NCBI RefSeq assembly: GCF_000422345.1
Contig: NZ_AULP01000008.1
Coordinates: forward strand, 110,134 to 174,133
DNA: 64,000 bases
Source: Neomelitea salexigens DSM 19753
GTDB taxonomy: Bacteria; Pseudomonadota; Gammaproteobacteria; Pseudomonadales; Spongiibacteraceae
Reading direction: 5' to 3'
Shown here piece after piece: positions 41,500-49,503 of this stretch. The translations under genes were made by a program, and so were the position numbers. How positions within the stretch are numbered: the stretch's first letter is position 1; each line of letters starts with the position of its first letter. The notes under the pieces were generated by a model. The model had not been told where the DNA came from and did no database searches. It saw only the letters and a program-made list of their open reading frames with translations.

Positions 41500-43881
41500 T
41501 TATGGCTGCTGCCAGCCCGGCTCCCAGGTCTTGGCAAACGCGGGGCTCGCCCAACCCGCAGGGAAGTCAGCGGGCGTCATTTGCTCGCCACCGGTAATCA
41601 CGTCGCCCTGCGCATCCTGGTATTTCAGCCAGGTGACCGTGCGCTGCCATTCCAGCGGGCGCTTGGTCCAATCGCAAACACCCGTTGCAAACGTTTCCTC
41701 AAGCGCCTGCCAGTCGCTTTCCTGCCAAACGGCGTTACCCAGACCGTAGTCGTCGTTGCGACTGAAGGGCCGAAGTTCACACTGCACCTGGTCGCCATAT
41801 TTATCGGCGCCAGCCACCGTGCGCGGCGTGCCGAACACCATCATCAACTCCTCCGGGCACATTTCACCGGGAATGCCATTGCACTGGTCCTGCACATCGG
41901 CCGGCTTATTGGCGATAATTTTCTGTGCCAGTGGCGTGTCGCTGGTGTCGGCTTCAATAGCGTCCAGCCAAGAAGCCATAGCGACCAGCGACTGGTTCAT
42001 ATAATTCAGATCGCCTACCAGCGGCGTCAGCCCGCCCCAGTGCACAAAGTTGTCGCGGTGGCCGAACTCCCGCTCCAAGCGCCAGCGCACCCAGTAGCCG
42101 TGCACACTGTCGTGGGCCGCACCGGGATCAGGGCCCGTCATATTAATGATAGGCACCGTATCCATATTCACAATCGTGTTCATAATGCCTGTGCGATAGG
42201 CATTGGGCAGCGCCGGGTAGTCTGGCTTTAAACGCTCCTCGGTCACATTCAAGCTGGGGTCAACGCCGCCAATATTGGTGTTGAGTGCCAGGAATTGCGC
42301 CGGTGAAATAATGCCCTGCTGCAGGGCCGTTAAGCCGTACTGCACCCCTTCGTTACCCAGTGGAAAGCCAGAGAAGGCATAGCCCAGATCTTTCTCGATC
42401 TGGCTCCAGCGGTCGCGGGGATCTTCGGCAGGAAAGCGCTCCCGCTCGCCGATCATGTTCTGCATAAAGGTAAGCACATCGCAGCGCACGCCGCCGGGGT
42501 TTGTGTCCTGATCAAAGCGTTCCTCAGCACTCACTCCCCCGCAGTTAGACGCAGGGTCGACCGCTTCGGCGAACAACGCCGAGTCCGCCAACGAGGCGTT
42601 CACAATGCCGTTCAAATGGCCGTAAATGGCATTTTGCTGGGTAACAGTAAACGGCGTACCGTCGCGTGCAATTTGCGCACCGGCAACATTTTCCAAGTGA
42701 GCGATCAGGTCTTCCGGTGTATTGGGCTCGGTGGTATCGACGTTAAAGTCGAAGTACTTCAACAGAATGTGGTAGTCCGCAAACTGGGTCGCGGTGCTCA
42801 TCACATCCGGGTAGGTACAGGTGGTCAGCAAACCCTGATACAGGCCGGGGTAGGCATTGGCGATCATATTTTGGGTAATCGCACCCCCTGAGCAGCCTGT
42901 GCCAACGGTGTAGCGCAGCTCGCCGTACTGCTCGATAAAACGCTCTTTGGCCATCAGCAGCGACTCGGCTTGATAGCTCAAGTTACAGTTATGCCCCAAG
43001 TTCAACTGAGCGGTGGACAGCACCGACCAGCCCAGCCCTAGAGCGGTAATATAGGACTGCTCGATCAGCGGGTTGCCGGGAATGGTGCCGGCATAATCGT
43101 CGGTGCGCGCCGAGCTCGTGTCGTGGTCACCGCGGCAGTTACCCCCGTGGGTCACCAACAGGCGGCGGTTCCACTGCGACTGCGGTTGCACTGGCGTCCA
43201 GTCTTCGCCGACTTTTTGCAGCGTAAAAATTGTGTACTGGTCGCGAGCCTGATAACCAATTTCCTGACGCACAATAAACGGCACGGTTTCGCCGCTATCC
43301 GTGGTGGTCATCGCCACATCATCGGGCGGATTATCCATGTCATAGGGCTGCAAACCACCCTGCAGGGAATTGCTGGATTTATACAACCAGCGGTACTCAA
43401 CAGGCTGGTTACAATTCTCGTCCACGGCGCCGTCCTGACACTTCCACGGCTGGATATGGGGGCCGGTAAATACCGGGCCGCCAGAGGGGTGGTTCACTAC
43501 CGTTAAGCTATTGCCAATATTGGTGCTTAGGGTGTTCTCGCCGACGCTCAGCCCATCGACTACCCCCAATAAGCGCAGCGGGTTATCTGGGTCAGCTTGT
43601 AACAGTTGGGTCACGTCGGTGTTGTTACGCAACAGTACCAGCTCGTCGACGGCGGCGGCATCCTCTGCAACCACCTCTATCAATACGTCTCCGGCAGAAA
43701 CCAAGTCTGGCCGATTCGACAACACTTGCAGACTAACGCGATCATCCACCGTTCCGGGGCCGCCTGGGTCGCCGCCATTGCCGGGATCAGGATTACCACC
43801 CGAGTTACTGCTGCTTGAGCTACTACCGCCGCACGCGGCAAGCAGTAGGGTAAAAACGACTATCATTATCTTATTATTCAC
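41500..43881 (-). CDS. DUF6351 family lipoprotein, tannase-like hydrolase fold
   Basis: A 793-residue lipoprotein (lipobox LLAAC, Cys17, then Ser/Gly linker). The N-terminal third is a beta domain, and the rest resembles a secreted alpha/beta hydrolase. LLVTHGGNCRGDHD near 241-254 resembles an oxyanion loop, and GTGCSGGAITQNM near 327-339 has a GxSxG nucleophile (Ser331) like the GCSTGG of tannase and feruloyl esterases. I recognise the overall sequence as DUF6351, which has no established reaction. Esterase action on an extracellular polymer or ester is inference. Single-gene unit with its own terminator. Confidence 0.7.
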   Translation of the reverse strand: MNNKIMIVVFTLLLAACGGSSSSSSNSGGNPDPGNGGDPGGPGTVDDRVSLQVLSNRPDLVSAGDVLIEVVAEDAAAVDELVLLRNNTDVTQLLQADPDNPLRLLGVVDGLSVGENTLSTNIGNSLTVVNHPSGGPVFTGPHIQPWKCQDGAVDENCNQPVEYRWLYKSSNSLQGGLQPYDMDNPPDDVAMTTTDSGETVPFIVRQEIGYQARDQYTIFTLQKVGEDWTPVQPQSQWNRRLLVTHGGNCRGDHDTSSARTDDYAGTIPGNPLIEQSYITALGLGWSVLSTAQLNLGHNCNLSYQAESLLMAKERFIEQYGELRYTVGTGCSGGAITQNMIANAYPGLYQGLLTTCTYPDVMSTATQFADYHILLKYFDFNVDTTEPNTPEDLIAHLENVAGAQIARDGTPFTVTQQNAIYGHLNGIVNASLADSALFAEAVDPASNCGGVSAEERFDQDTNPGGVRCDVLTFMQNMIGERERFPAEDPRDRWSQIEKDLGYAFSGFPLGNEGVQYGLTALQQGIISPAQFLALNTNIGGVDPSLNVTEERLKPDYPALPNAYRTGIMNTIVNMDTVPIINMTGPDPGAAHDSVHGYWVRWRLEREFGHRDNFVHWGGLTPLVGDLNYMNQSLVAMASWLDAIEADTSDTPLAQKIIANKPADVQDQCNGIPGEMCPEELMMVFGTPRTVAGADKYGDQVQCELRPFSRNDDYGLGNAVWQESDWQALEETFATGVCDWTKRPLEWQRTVTWLKYQDAQGDVITGGEQMTPADFPAGWASPAFAKTWEPGWQQP

Positions 43882-44278
43882 GGGTGTCCTCCTCCACGCT
43901 CCGGCTGACGCAACCGCCTAGCCGCGCAAACCGCTATGTCACTTTATAGACTTAACGTGCAGTGTCAAATGCAAAGACTGATTTCAGCATAGCGCAACAG
44001 CATGAAACGTGAACTGCCACTGACGAATTCACTTAGTAGGAAAACTAAAAAAGGCTCATACGCCACTAAATACGGCTTTTCCCGTGACTACATGCGAATT
44101 GCTCGATGATTTTCATTGAATTCAACCCGATACTCGCAGTGCCGGTGCGCAACGCGCCTTGCTGGCAGCCATGCAGGCGGTTTTGACCAAGGTGAACACA
44201 CCCAATCAAAAGTTTGGGGACGACGGTTCCTAGTGAGTGATACTTTCCTATTTCTCAAGGAGAAAGCATGGAGTAGAT
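43882..44278. other. Intergenic region between divergent genes
   Basis: About 400 bp separating the DUF6351 gene (minus) from the membrane gene at 44279 (plus). It must hold two promoters, but I see no confident consensus. An imperfect inverted repeat around AAAAAAGGCTCATACG...ATACGGCTTTT (44046-44079) is the only structure. GGAG at 44270-44273 is the RBS for the plus-strand gene. Confidence 0.5.
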
Positions 44279-44974
44279 ATGAACGCCCGGAATCAAATAA
44301 TGTGTGCTGCAAGTGGGTTCATATTCATAGTTGGCTTTTTTGTTGGCTGGTGGATTATTGCTGGACTGGTCCCCCCAATTTCGCCATCAGCCACGGCCCA
44401 AGAAGTGGCAAATTTTTACAGCCAGAACAGCATCCGCATTCAATTCGGACTCGCTACCGCAATGTTCTCGATGGCGTTTCTCATTCCGATGGCAAGCGCC
44501 TGGAGTACCCAAATACGGCGAATGGAGCGCGGCGAGCCGGTTCTAGCCCGTGCTCAGTTTGGCTGCGCTGTGGTCACAACGGGTATCGTGACCATAGGCG
44601 TACTCCTGTGGTCAGTCACTGCATTCCGACCAGACCGCGACATAGAGCTCACCCTCCTGCTCCACGACCTGTCATGGATTGGGTTCACTATGCCTGTATC
44701 CGGCATAATGGTCTGGATGCTTTGTGTCGGGTTCGCCATTTTAACTGACTACAATTCCGAGCCAATTTTCCCGCGTTGGATGGGATATTTCAGTATGCTC
44801 GCTGCCCTCCTAACGGCCCCCGGTTTTCCAGTGGTGTTGTTCAAAAGCGGACCGTTTGCCTGGAATGGGTTATTGGCATTCTGGGTTGCACTTAGCATTG
44901 TCATTATTTGGGCTTCAATGTTAATCGTCTTAACCATTCGCAACTTAAGCAGGGGCGATACTAACCTGAACTGA
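44279..44974 (+). CDS. Six-helix membrane protein, unknown function
   Basis: A 231-residue protein with about six predicted membrane helices (near 10-30, 55-72, 95-115, 128-150, 163-183, 192-214). I do not recognise the family; it has no heme or copper ligands in an obvious pattern. ATG 44279 has GGAG at the right distance, while an upstream in-frame start at 44237 lacks one. It sits 19 bp before a cytochrome-oxidase-III-like gene and probably works with it. Confidence 0.6.
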   Translation: MNARNQIMCAASGFIFIVGFFVGWWIIAGLVPPISPSATAQEVANFYSQNSIRIQFGLATAMFSMAFLIPMASAWSTQIRRMERGEPVLARAQFGCAVVTTGIVTIGVLLWSVTAFRPDRDIELTLLLHDLSWIGFTMPVSGIMVWMLCVGFAILTDYNSEPIFPRWMGYFSMLAALLTAPGFPVVLFKSGPFAWNGLLAFWVALSIVIIWASMLIVLTIRNLSRGDTNLN

Positions 44975-44993
44975 TTTATATCGGGGTTCTGCA

Positions 44994-45566
44994 ATGAATC
45001 AACCCTCCACAATACGCCAATCAGCGCCCGGTGAGTCCAGTGCCTGGGTTCTATATCTCGGCGATATGTCCGTCTTCGCGCTGTTCTTGGCAACCTACTC
45101 CTTCTACAAACAAGCATCACCAGACGCATTCGCTGAAGCACAGTCATTTCTCAGCCGCAATACGGGCAGCCTGAACACCTTTGTGTTACTGCTAAGCTCA
45201 TTGACGATGCTGATTACCGTGGACAACTTGAAACGCGGCCTTCTAGTTCCGGCTCGTCTATTCACTGCCATTACAATATTATTCGGGATGGTCTTCATCG
45301 GCATCAAAGTACATGAGTACTCTTTGCTGCTTTCAAAAGTTGAAGAGGCAATTCGAGTCGAGTTTTTCACCTACTACTTTATGCTTACCGGTCTGCACTT
45401 GCTACATATACTCGTGGGCATGGGGTTGCTGATATCATTGCTCTGGCACATCAGCACCCGTATGAGCAGCGTCGTGGATATGCGTTTTGTCGAAGTAACT
45501 GCATGTTATTGGCACATGGTAGACCTACTCTGGCTGATCATCTTCCCATTACTGTACTTGACTTAA
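44994..45566 (+). CDS. Heme-copper oxidase subunit III family protein (NorE-like)
   Basis: A 190-residue, five-helix protein of the cytochrome oxidase III family. Visible marks are WVLYLGDMSVFALFLATY at the start, a helix with LHLLHILVGMGLLISLLWH near 135-155 and the C-terminal CYWHMVDLLWLIIFPLLYL, which matches the family signature with its conserved His and Trp. The short five-helix form is the NorE type. No subunit I gene is in the window. Confidence 0.82.
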   Translation: MNQPSTIRQSAPGESSAWVLYLGDMSVFALFLATYSFYKQASPDAFAEAQSFLSRNTGSLNTFVLLLSSLTMLITVDNLKRGLLVPARLFTAITILFGMVFIGIKVHEYSLLLSKVEEAIRVEFFTYYFMLTGLHLLHILVGMGLLISLLWHISTRMSSVVDMRFVEVTACYWHMVDLLWLIIFPLLYLT

Positions 45567-45580
45567 TTCGAGCGTTTTTC

Positions 45581-45871
45581 ATGCGAAAGACCACACTGAT
45601 TTGGCTTGTCTTGATTATTGCTACAATCTACTCAATGAAAATTGGGCAAGATCAACATGCATTGAGCCGAGGGGAGGCCCCTTGGCTACACACCCAAATT
45701 ATCGCGATAGCCATGTTCAAGGCGCGTATGGTGCTGATTCACTTCATGGGAGTTGGAGCGACAGGTGGAGCTCTACGCTACGTATGTGAAGCTTGGGTAT
45801 TAATTGTTGGAGGCGCTCTGATTGGAATTCCAATGTTGTGGCCGCATGGGAGTATTGCATTAACTCATTGA
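45581..45871 (+). CDS. Small cytochrome oxidase subunit IV-like protein (NorF-like)
   Basis: A 96-residue protein with three hydrophobic helices (about 5-20, 40-58, 68-87). Size, topology and the position directly after a subunit-III-like gene (14 bp) fit the prokaryotic COX4/NorF group. ATG 45581 is chosen; a longer frame from 45503 overlaps the upstream gene without an RBS. Sequence support alone is modest. Confidence 0.6.
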   Translation: MRKTTLIWLVLIIATIYSMKIGQDQHALSRGEAPWLHTQIIAIAMFKARMVLIHFMGVGATGGALRYVCEAWVLIVGGALIGIPMLWPHGSIALTH

Positions 45872-46094
45872 CGAAAAGTCACGAAGCCTACTTGGCGAGA
45901 CTTCATACGCCGGTAGCTTAACCTCCTAGTCGTCGCAATACTGCGAATGTAATGCCGCTCTAATAACGGCTATTAAATGTCTTGTCTTTTCTCATCCGCC
46001 CTCAACTGATTCAGAAGGACGCTCGGGCTAGATATCTCGCTATTTAACGGAAAATAGTTGTCATCTTCGAACGCTCTACTAAGCGCCTACTAAA

Positions 46095-46979
46095 CTATTC
46101 AATAGGAAGGTCATGCGTAATGTGTTGGTTGATTAGCTCTGCCGTTTTTTCTGCCTGCATTGTCATAAACAAATGCCCGGCACCACGCATGACGTACAAT
46201 TCCGCACTCGGAATCAGGCATGCCAGTATGCGCCCGTTACCAGGATGAATTAGTGGATCATCATCGCCACAAATAATTAGCGCCGGACAATTCAGCTTAT
46301 TCAACCAGGGCAAGCTCGTGAAGCCCCACATGGCAAGTAGCTGCTGGACATACGCCAGCCCTGTCGGCGGCATAACAAGTCGCGCGTGCTCAACCGCTTT
46401 GTGCGGAGAGTTGCGTAGCTCGCCGCCGTAAATAACACTGGCATTCTGGGCCATGTAACCACGCGACAAATAGCGCCGGGGCGTGGCCATCTTAAGAATG
46501 GCGCCGAACCGACCAGGAAGCATGATAATTCCTGGACTGGTGGCCATCAGTATCAAGTGGCTAACACGCTCTTTCTCTAGCTTCGCTATCTGCTGCGCCA
46601 GGCCGCCACCCCAAGATACACCAGCCAAAGCAAATCGCCCTGTGTAGCCTGCATGATCCAATACTCTCACAGCAAAGCGACTGTAACGTCTAAGGCTGGG
46701 CCAAAAAAGAGATGAATCGGACCCACCTGTGCCTGGTACATCGAGGACTACGACAGGACACTCCAAGCACTTCAGGAGCGGCAACGTCAATTCTAAATTG
46801 GCGCCAATTCCGTTGCACAACAACAAGGGCTCACCGATACCGGCTTTCACCGCATAACGTATACGAGCCCGACCTATCTTCGCATGCCGAATATCGATAT
46901 TTGCATTACTCTGCGCCTCCAGCAGCCTGGAGCGGCGGGAGTGCGAAACTCGGAGTAGCCCCTGTTGTCCCTCAACCAT
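46095..46979 (-). CDS. phaZ: Intracellular medium-chain polyhydroxyalkanoate depolymerase
   Basis: A 294-residue alpha/beta hydrolase. Nucleophile Ser122 in LAGVSWGGGLAQQ, the same pentapeptide context as Pseudomonas PhaZ; Asp in IICGDDDPLIHPGN near 239-241; His269 in GAGHLFM. It has no signal peptide, so it acts on intracellular granules. The start ATG at 46979 overlaps the phaC stop by 8 bp and is preferred to a long upstream extension inside phaC. Third gene of the MaoC-phaC-phaZ operon. Confidence 0.88.
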   Translation of the reverse strand: MVEGQQGLLRVSHSRRSRLLEAQSNANIDIRHAKIGRARIRYAVKAGIGEPLLLCNGIGANLELTLPLLKCLECPVVVLDVPGTGGSDSSLFWPSLRRYSRFAVRVLDHAGYTGRFALAGVSWGGGLAQQIAKLEKERVSHLILMATSPGIIMLPGRFGAILKMATPRRYLSRGYMAQNASVIYGGELRNSPHKAVEHARLVMPPTGLAYVQQLLAMWGFTSLPWLNKLNCPALIICGDDDPLIHPGNGRILACLIPSAELYVMRGAGHLFMTMQAEKTAELINQHITHDLPIE

Positions 46980-48654
46980 GTATATAAGTTCCCGGTGCGG
47001 CCTCGATAGCCGGATAGGCGTCATTACCAACACTGTTGCCGACAGCCTTTTTTCGCCCTGAACGCTTACCCAGCCAGGCATGCCAATGTGGCCACCAACT
47101 GCCGTCAACATGTTCCGCCGCCGCACGCCATTCATCAGCATCAGCGACGGTTTCACCCCCAGCCCAAAACTCTGCTTTTTTCTTTCCCGGCGGGTTTAGA
47201 ATACTCTGGATATGCCCGCTGTTTGAAAGTACAAAAGTACTATCGCCACCCAATAACTGCGTACTGCGATAACAGGCCTTCCAGGGCGTAATATGGTCGG
47301 TAGTACCTGCAACAATGTAGTTGTCGCAACTTATTTTAGTTAGGTCAACGGGAACGCCCTGTAGGCGTAACGCACCAGGCTTAGTCAGTGCATTATTTTT
47401 GTATATATCAAGGAACTGCGCGTGTAAACACGCGGGTAATCGCGTGCTATCCCCATTCCAGTACAGCACGTCAAACGCCGGAGGCGAATTTCCGAGGAGG
47501 ATGTTATTAACCCAGTAATTCCAAATTAGATCATTAGGACGCAACCACGCAAAGGCGGTCGCCATTTCCTTGCCGTCTAGCACGCCTTTACGCTTAGACA
47601 AACGTTTCGCGGCTTTTAGAGCACGAGGGCTCGCAAACAAACCTAGACTGCTATCGCCTAAAGCGCCGGTGTCCAGCACATTCACTAACAGGCTCATCGA
47701 ATTAATACGTGTATCGCCCACTGCAAGTCGGGCCGCCGCAAACGAAGCAAGTGTGATACCACCAGCACAAGCACCAAACAAATTGACCTTTTTCTGCCCC
47801 GTAATATTACAGGCCACAGAAACCGCCAACTCGATACCTGCCGAATACTCCGACAATCCCCAATGCGCATGCTCAGGCCCGGGGTTACGCCAACTCACGA
47901 CGAACACTTGAAAACCTGCATCCAATAACCCCCTTACCACACTCTTTTCGGGACTAAGATCAAACACGTAATATTTATTGATCTGGGGAGGAACAATCAA
48001 CAGGGGAATCGCGTGAGCTTTTTCCTGAGTAGCATTATATTGGATCAGTTCGAATACTTCAGTTCGAGCGACTACTGCACCGGGTGTATTGGCAACATTG
48101 TCGCCACGCTTAAAACGTGAGGTGTCTACTTGCGCAGGCAGTCCGCGATTCTCACGAAGATCTTTTAGAAAGTTTCGCAGGCCTGCTCTAGCGCTGGCGC
48201 CACGAGTTTCCTTCATCTTACGAAACGCAACAGGCTGCCATGGAAAGTTCGAAGGCGCGATAGCGTCGTTTATTAAACCAGCAAGAAACTTCAGTCGGTT
48301 TTGTGCGAACGGACTAATCTCCGACTGCTCATCGACCCAATGATTAATACCTTCGACCCAAGCCAGATAAGCCTGTAGCCATTGACGATAGGCTTTATTA
48401 TCCATCCACTCAGGGTCTGCAAAACGAGTGTCGCGTTGCGCAGGAGAAAGGTCCGAATCATCCTTGAGGACTTTGATCCATTCATTTGCGATGTCTTTAG
48501 CGGCGATGCCTGTCAAGCGAGGCTGACGCAATGCAATACCAACAGCGCGAGCAGTTTCGCGAACAACATCTGTTGCACGGAACCCCACAATTGGGTTCGG
48601 GCCGAGTATCACATCAGCAACACTGCTATCGGGTTTATCAGACTGCTTCGTCAT
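46972..48654 (-). CDS. phaC: Class II-type polyhydroxyalkanoate synthase
   Basis: Polymerises (R)-3-hydroxyacyl-CoA on granules. 560 residues from ATG 48654, which has GGGAG 6 nt upstream. The lipase-like box FGACAGG places the catalytic Cys at 296, the position I recall for Pseudomonas PhaC1. The other triad members are Asp453 in AGTTDHITPW and His481 in SNSGHIQS. The N-terminal domain and FPWQPVAF resemble class II enzymes, suggesting medium-chain monomers. It overlaps the MaoC gene by 17 bp and phaZ by 8 bp. No phasin or phaD gene is in the window. Confidence 0.92.
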   Translation of the reverse strand: MTKQSDKPDSSVADVILGPNPIVGFRATDVVRETARAVGIALRQPRLTGIAAKDIANEWIKVLKDDSDLSPAQRDTRFADPEWMDNKAYRQWLQAYLAWVEGINHWVDEQSEISPFAQNRLKFLAGLINDAIAPSNFPWQPVAFRKMKETRGASARAGLRNFLKDLRENRGLPAQVDTSRFKRGDNVANTPGAVVARTEVFELIQYNATQEKAHAIPLLIVPPQINKYYVFDLSPEKSVVRGLLDAGFQVFVVSWRNPGPEHAHWGLSEYSAGIELAVSVACNITGQKKVNLFGACAGGITLASFAAARLAVGDTRINSMSLLVNVLDTGALGDSSLGLFASPRALKAAKRLSKRKGVLDGKEMATAFAWLRPNDLIWNYWVNNILLGNSPPAFDVLYWNGDSTRLPACLHAQFLDIYKNNALTKPGALRLQGVPVDLTKISCDNYIVAGTTDHITPWKACYRSTQLLGGDSTFVLSNSGHIQSILNPPGKKKAEFWAGGETVADADEWRAAAEHVDGSWWPHWHAWLGKRSGRKKAVGNSVGNDAYPAIEAAPGTYIHG

Positions 48655-49141
48655 TCGAAACTCCCTTTTCGTGCGTAGCACCAAACACCATAACAGTGAT
48701 ATCGGCAATGAGAGCCGCATCTGGCTCGTTCTCCACCTCCAGGACATTATGGGTCTCAATTAGAAACCGCCCTTTTCCTTTATCTTGAACTACTCCAATT
48801 TTCACACGCGCACGAACACGCTTGCCTTCACGCACGGGACTAAAAAAACGGACATTATTAACGCCCACATTAACTGCCTGAGTAGCATCCACCGGAATCA
48901 GACCAACATCCATAAGCAATTTGGCAAGTAGAGACAGCGTCAAAAATCCATGCGCTATCGGCGCGCCGAAAGGGCTTTCCTTAACACATCGTTCAGCATC
49001 GACATGGATCCACTGGTGATCTCCAGTCGCGTCGGCAAAGCCGTCAATTATCTGCTGATCAACATTAATCCAGTCACTGCAGGCAAAATCTCGGTTTGCA
49101 AAATCAACCAATGTCGCCATTCTATAATTTACTACTTCCAT
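48638..49141 (-). CDS. MaoC-like (R)-specific enoyl-CoA hydratase
   Basis: A 167-residue hot-dog-fold protein. The hydratase-2 motif FADATGDHQWIHVD carries the catalytic pair Asp41 and His46, and GAPIAHGFLTLSLL follows. Adjacent phaC (17-bp overlap) implies a PhaJ-like role: hydrating trans-2-enoyl-CoA from beta-oxidation to (R)-3-hydroxyacyl-CoA for PHA. ATG 49141 has AGGAG 9 nt upstream. First gene of the PHA operon. Confidence 0.88.
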   Translation of the reverse strand: MEVVNYRMATLVDFANRDFACSDWINVDQQIIDGFADATGDHQWIHVDAERCVKESPFGAPIAHGFLTLSLLAKLLMDVGLIPVDATQAVNVGVNNVRFFSPVREGKRVRARVKIGVVQDKGKGRFLIETHNVLEVENEPDAALIADITVMVFGATHEKGVSNDEAV

Positions 49142-49503
49142 GCACTCAACTCCTGTACTTATAACGAAGTACTTTCTTGATGCTGCCAGTAATTTTCAGA
49201 TAGCTATGCTTCCTAGTACCAATACTCAGATTAACAATATAGGCTCCCTATATTGTTCGTATGCCGCTTCATATCGAAAGCGGCTCAACGCCACACTCGG
49301 TGTTCTAGGCACACATCACTGCAAGACCGCAGCCAGCAAGAGCGCCAATCTTCCACCGTCAACGGAGCGATGAAGCCTTTCGTAATTTCCCCCGCCCATC
49401 GGTTTTTAATCGTAAAGCGTAGCGCCTTAAACAACCGCTTGTGTAAAAAACGCTCACCATTGCTAAATAGATATATGGTCAACGTGGAATAGAAGCTAGA
49501 TAA
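49142..49503. other. Regulatory intergenic region before the PHA operon
   Basis: About 360 bp between the acyl-CoA ligase stop and the MaoC start. It holds the perfect palindrome at 49233-49257. A 65-codon minus-strand frame at 49285-49482 has no recognisable homology and no clear RBS; it may be a decayed gene end. No terminator is visible after the ligase gene. Confidence 0.5.
49233..49257. promoter_or_regulatory. Perfect 11-bp palindrome, candidate operator of the MaoC-phaC-phaZ operon
   Basis: AACAATATAGG-ctc-CCTATATTGTT, 92 bp upstream of the MaoC start. Length and symmetry fit a TetR-type operator. It has no T tail and so is not a terminator. The flanking TTAACAAT is shared with the palindrome at 61670. 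Confidence 0.6.

Noticed and set aside
44994..45871. Complete cytochrome c oxidase or nitric oxide reductase operon
   Set aside because: Only subunit III- and IV-like genes are present; no catalytic subunit I or II is encoded in the window.
49285..49482. 65-codon minus-strand frame before the PHA operon
   Set aside because: No recognised homology, no good RBS; kept only as a possible decayed remnant in the intergenic entry.
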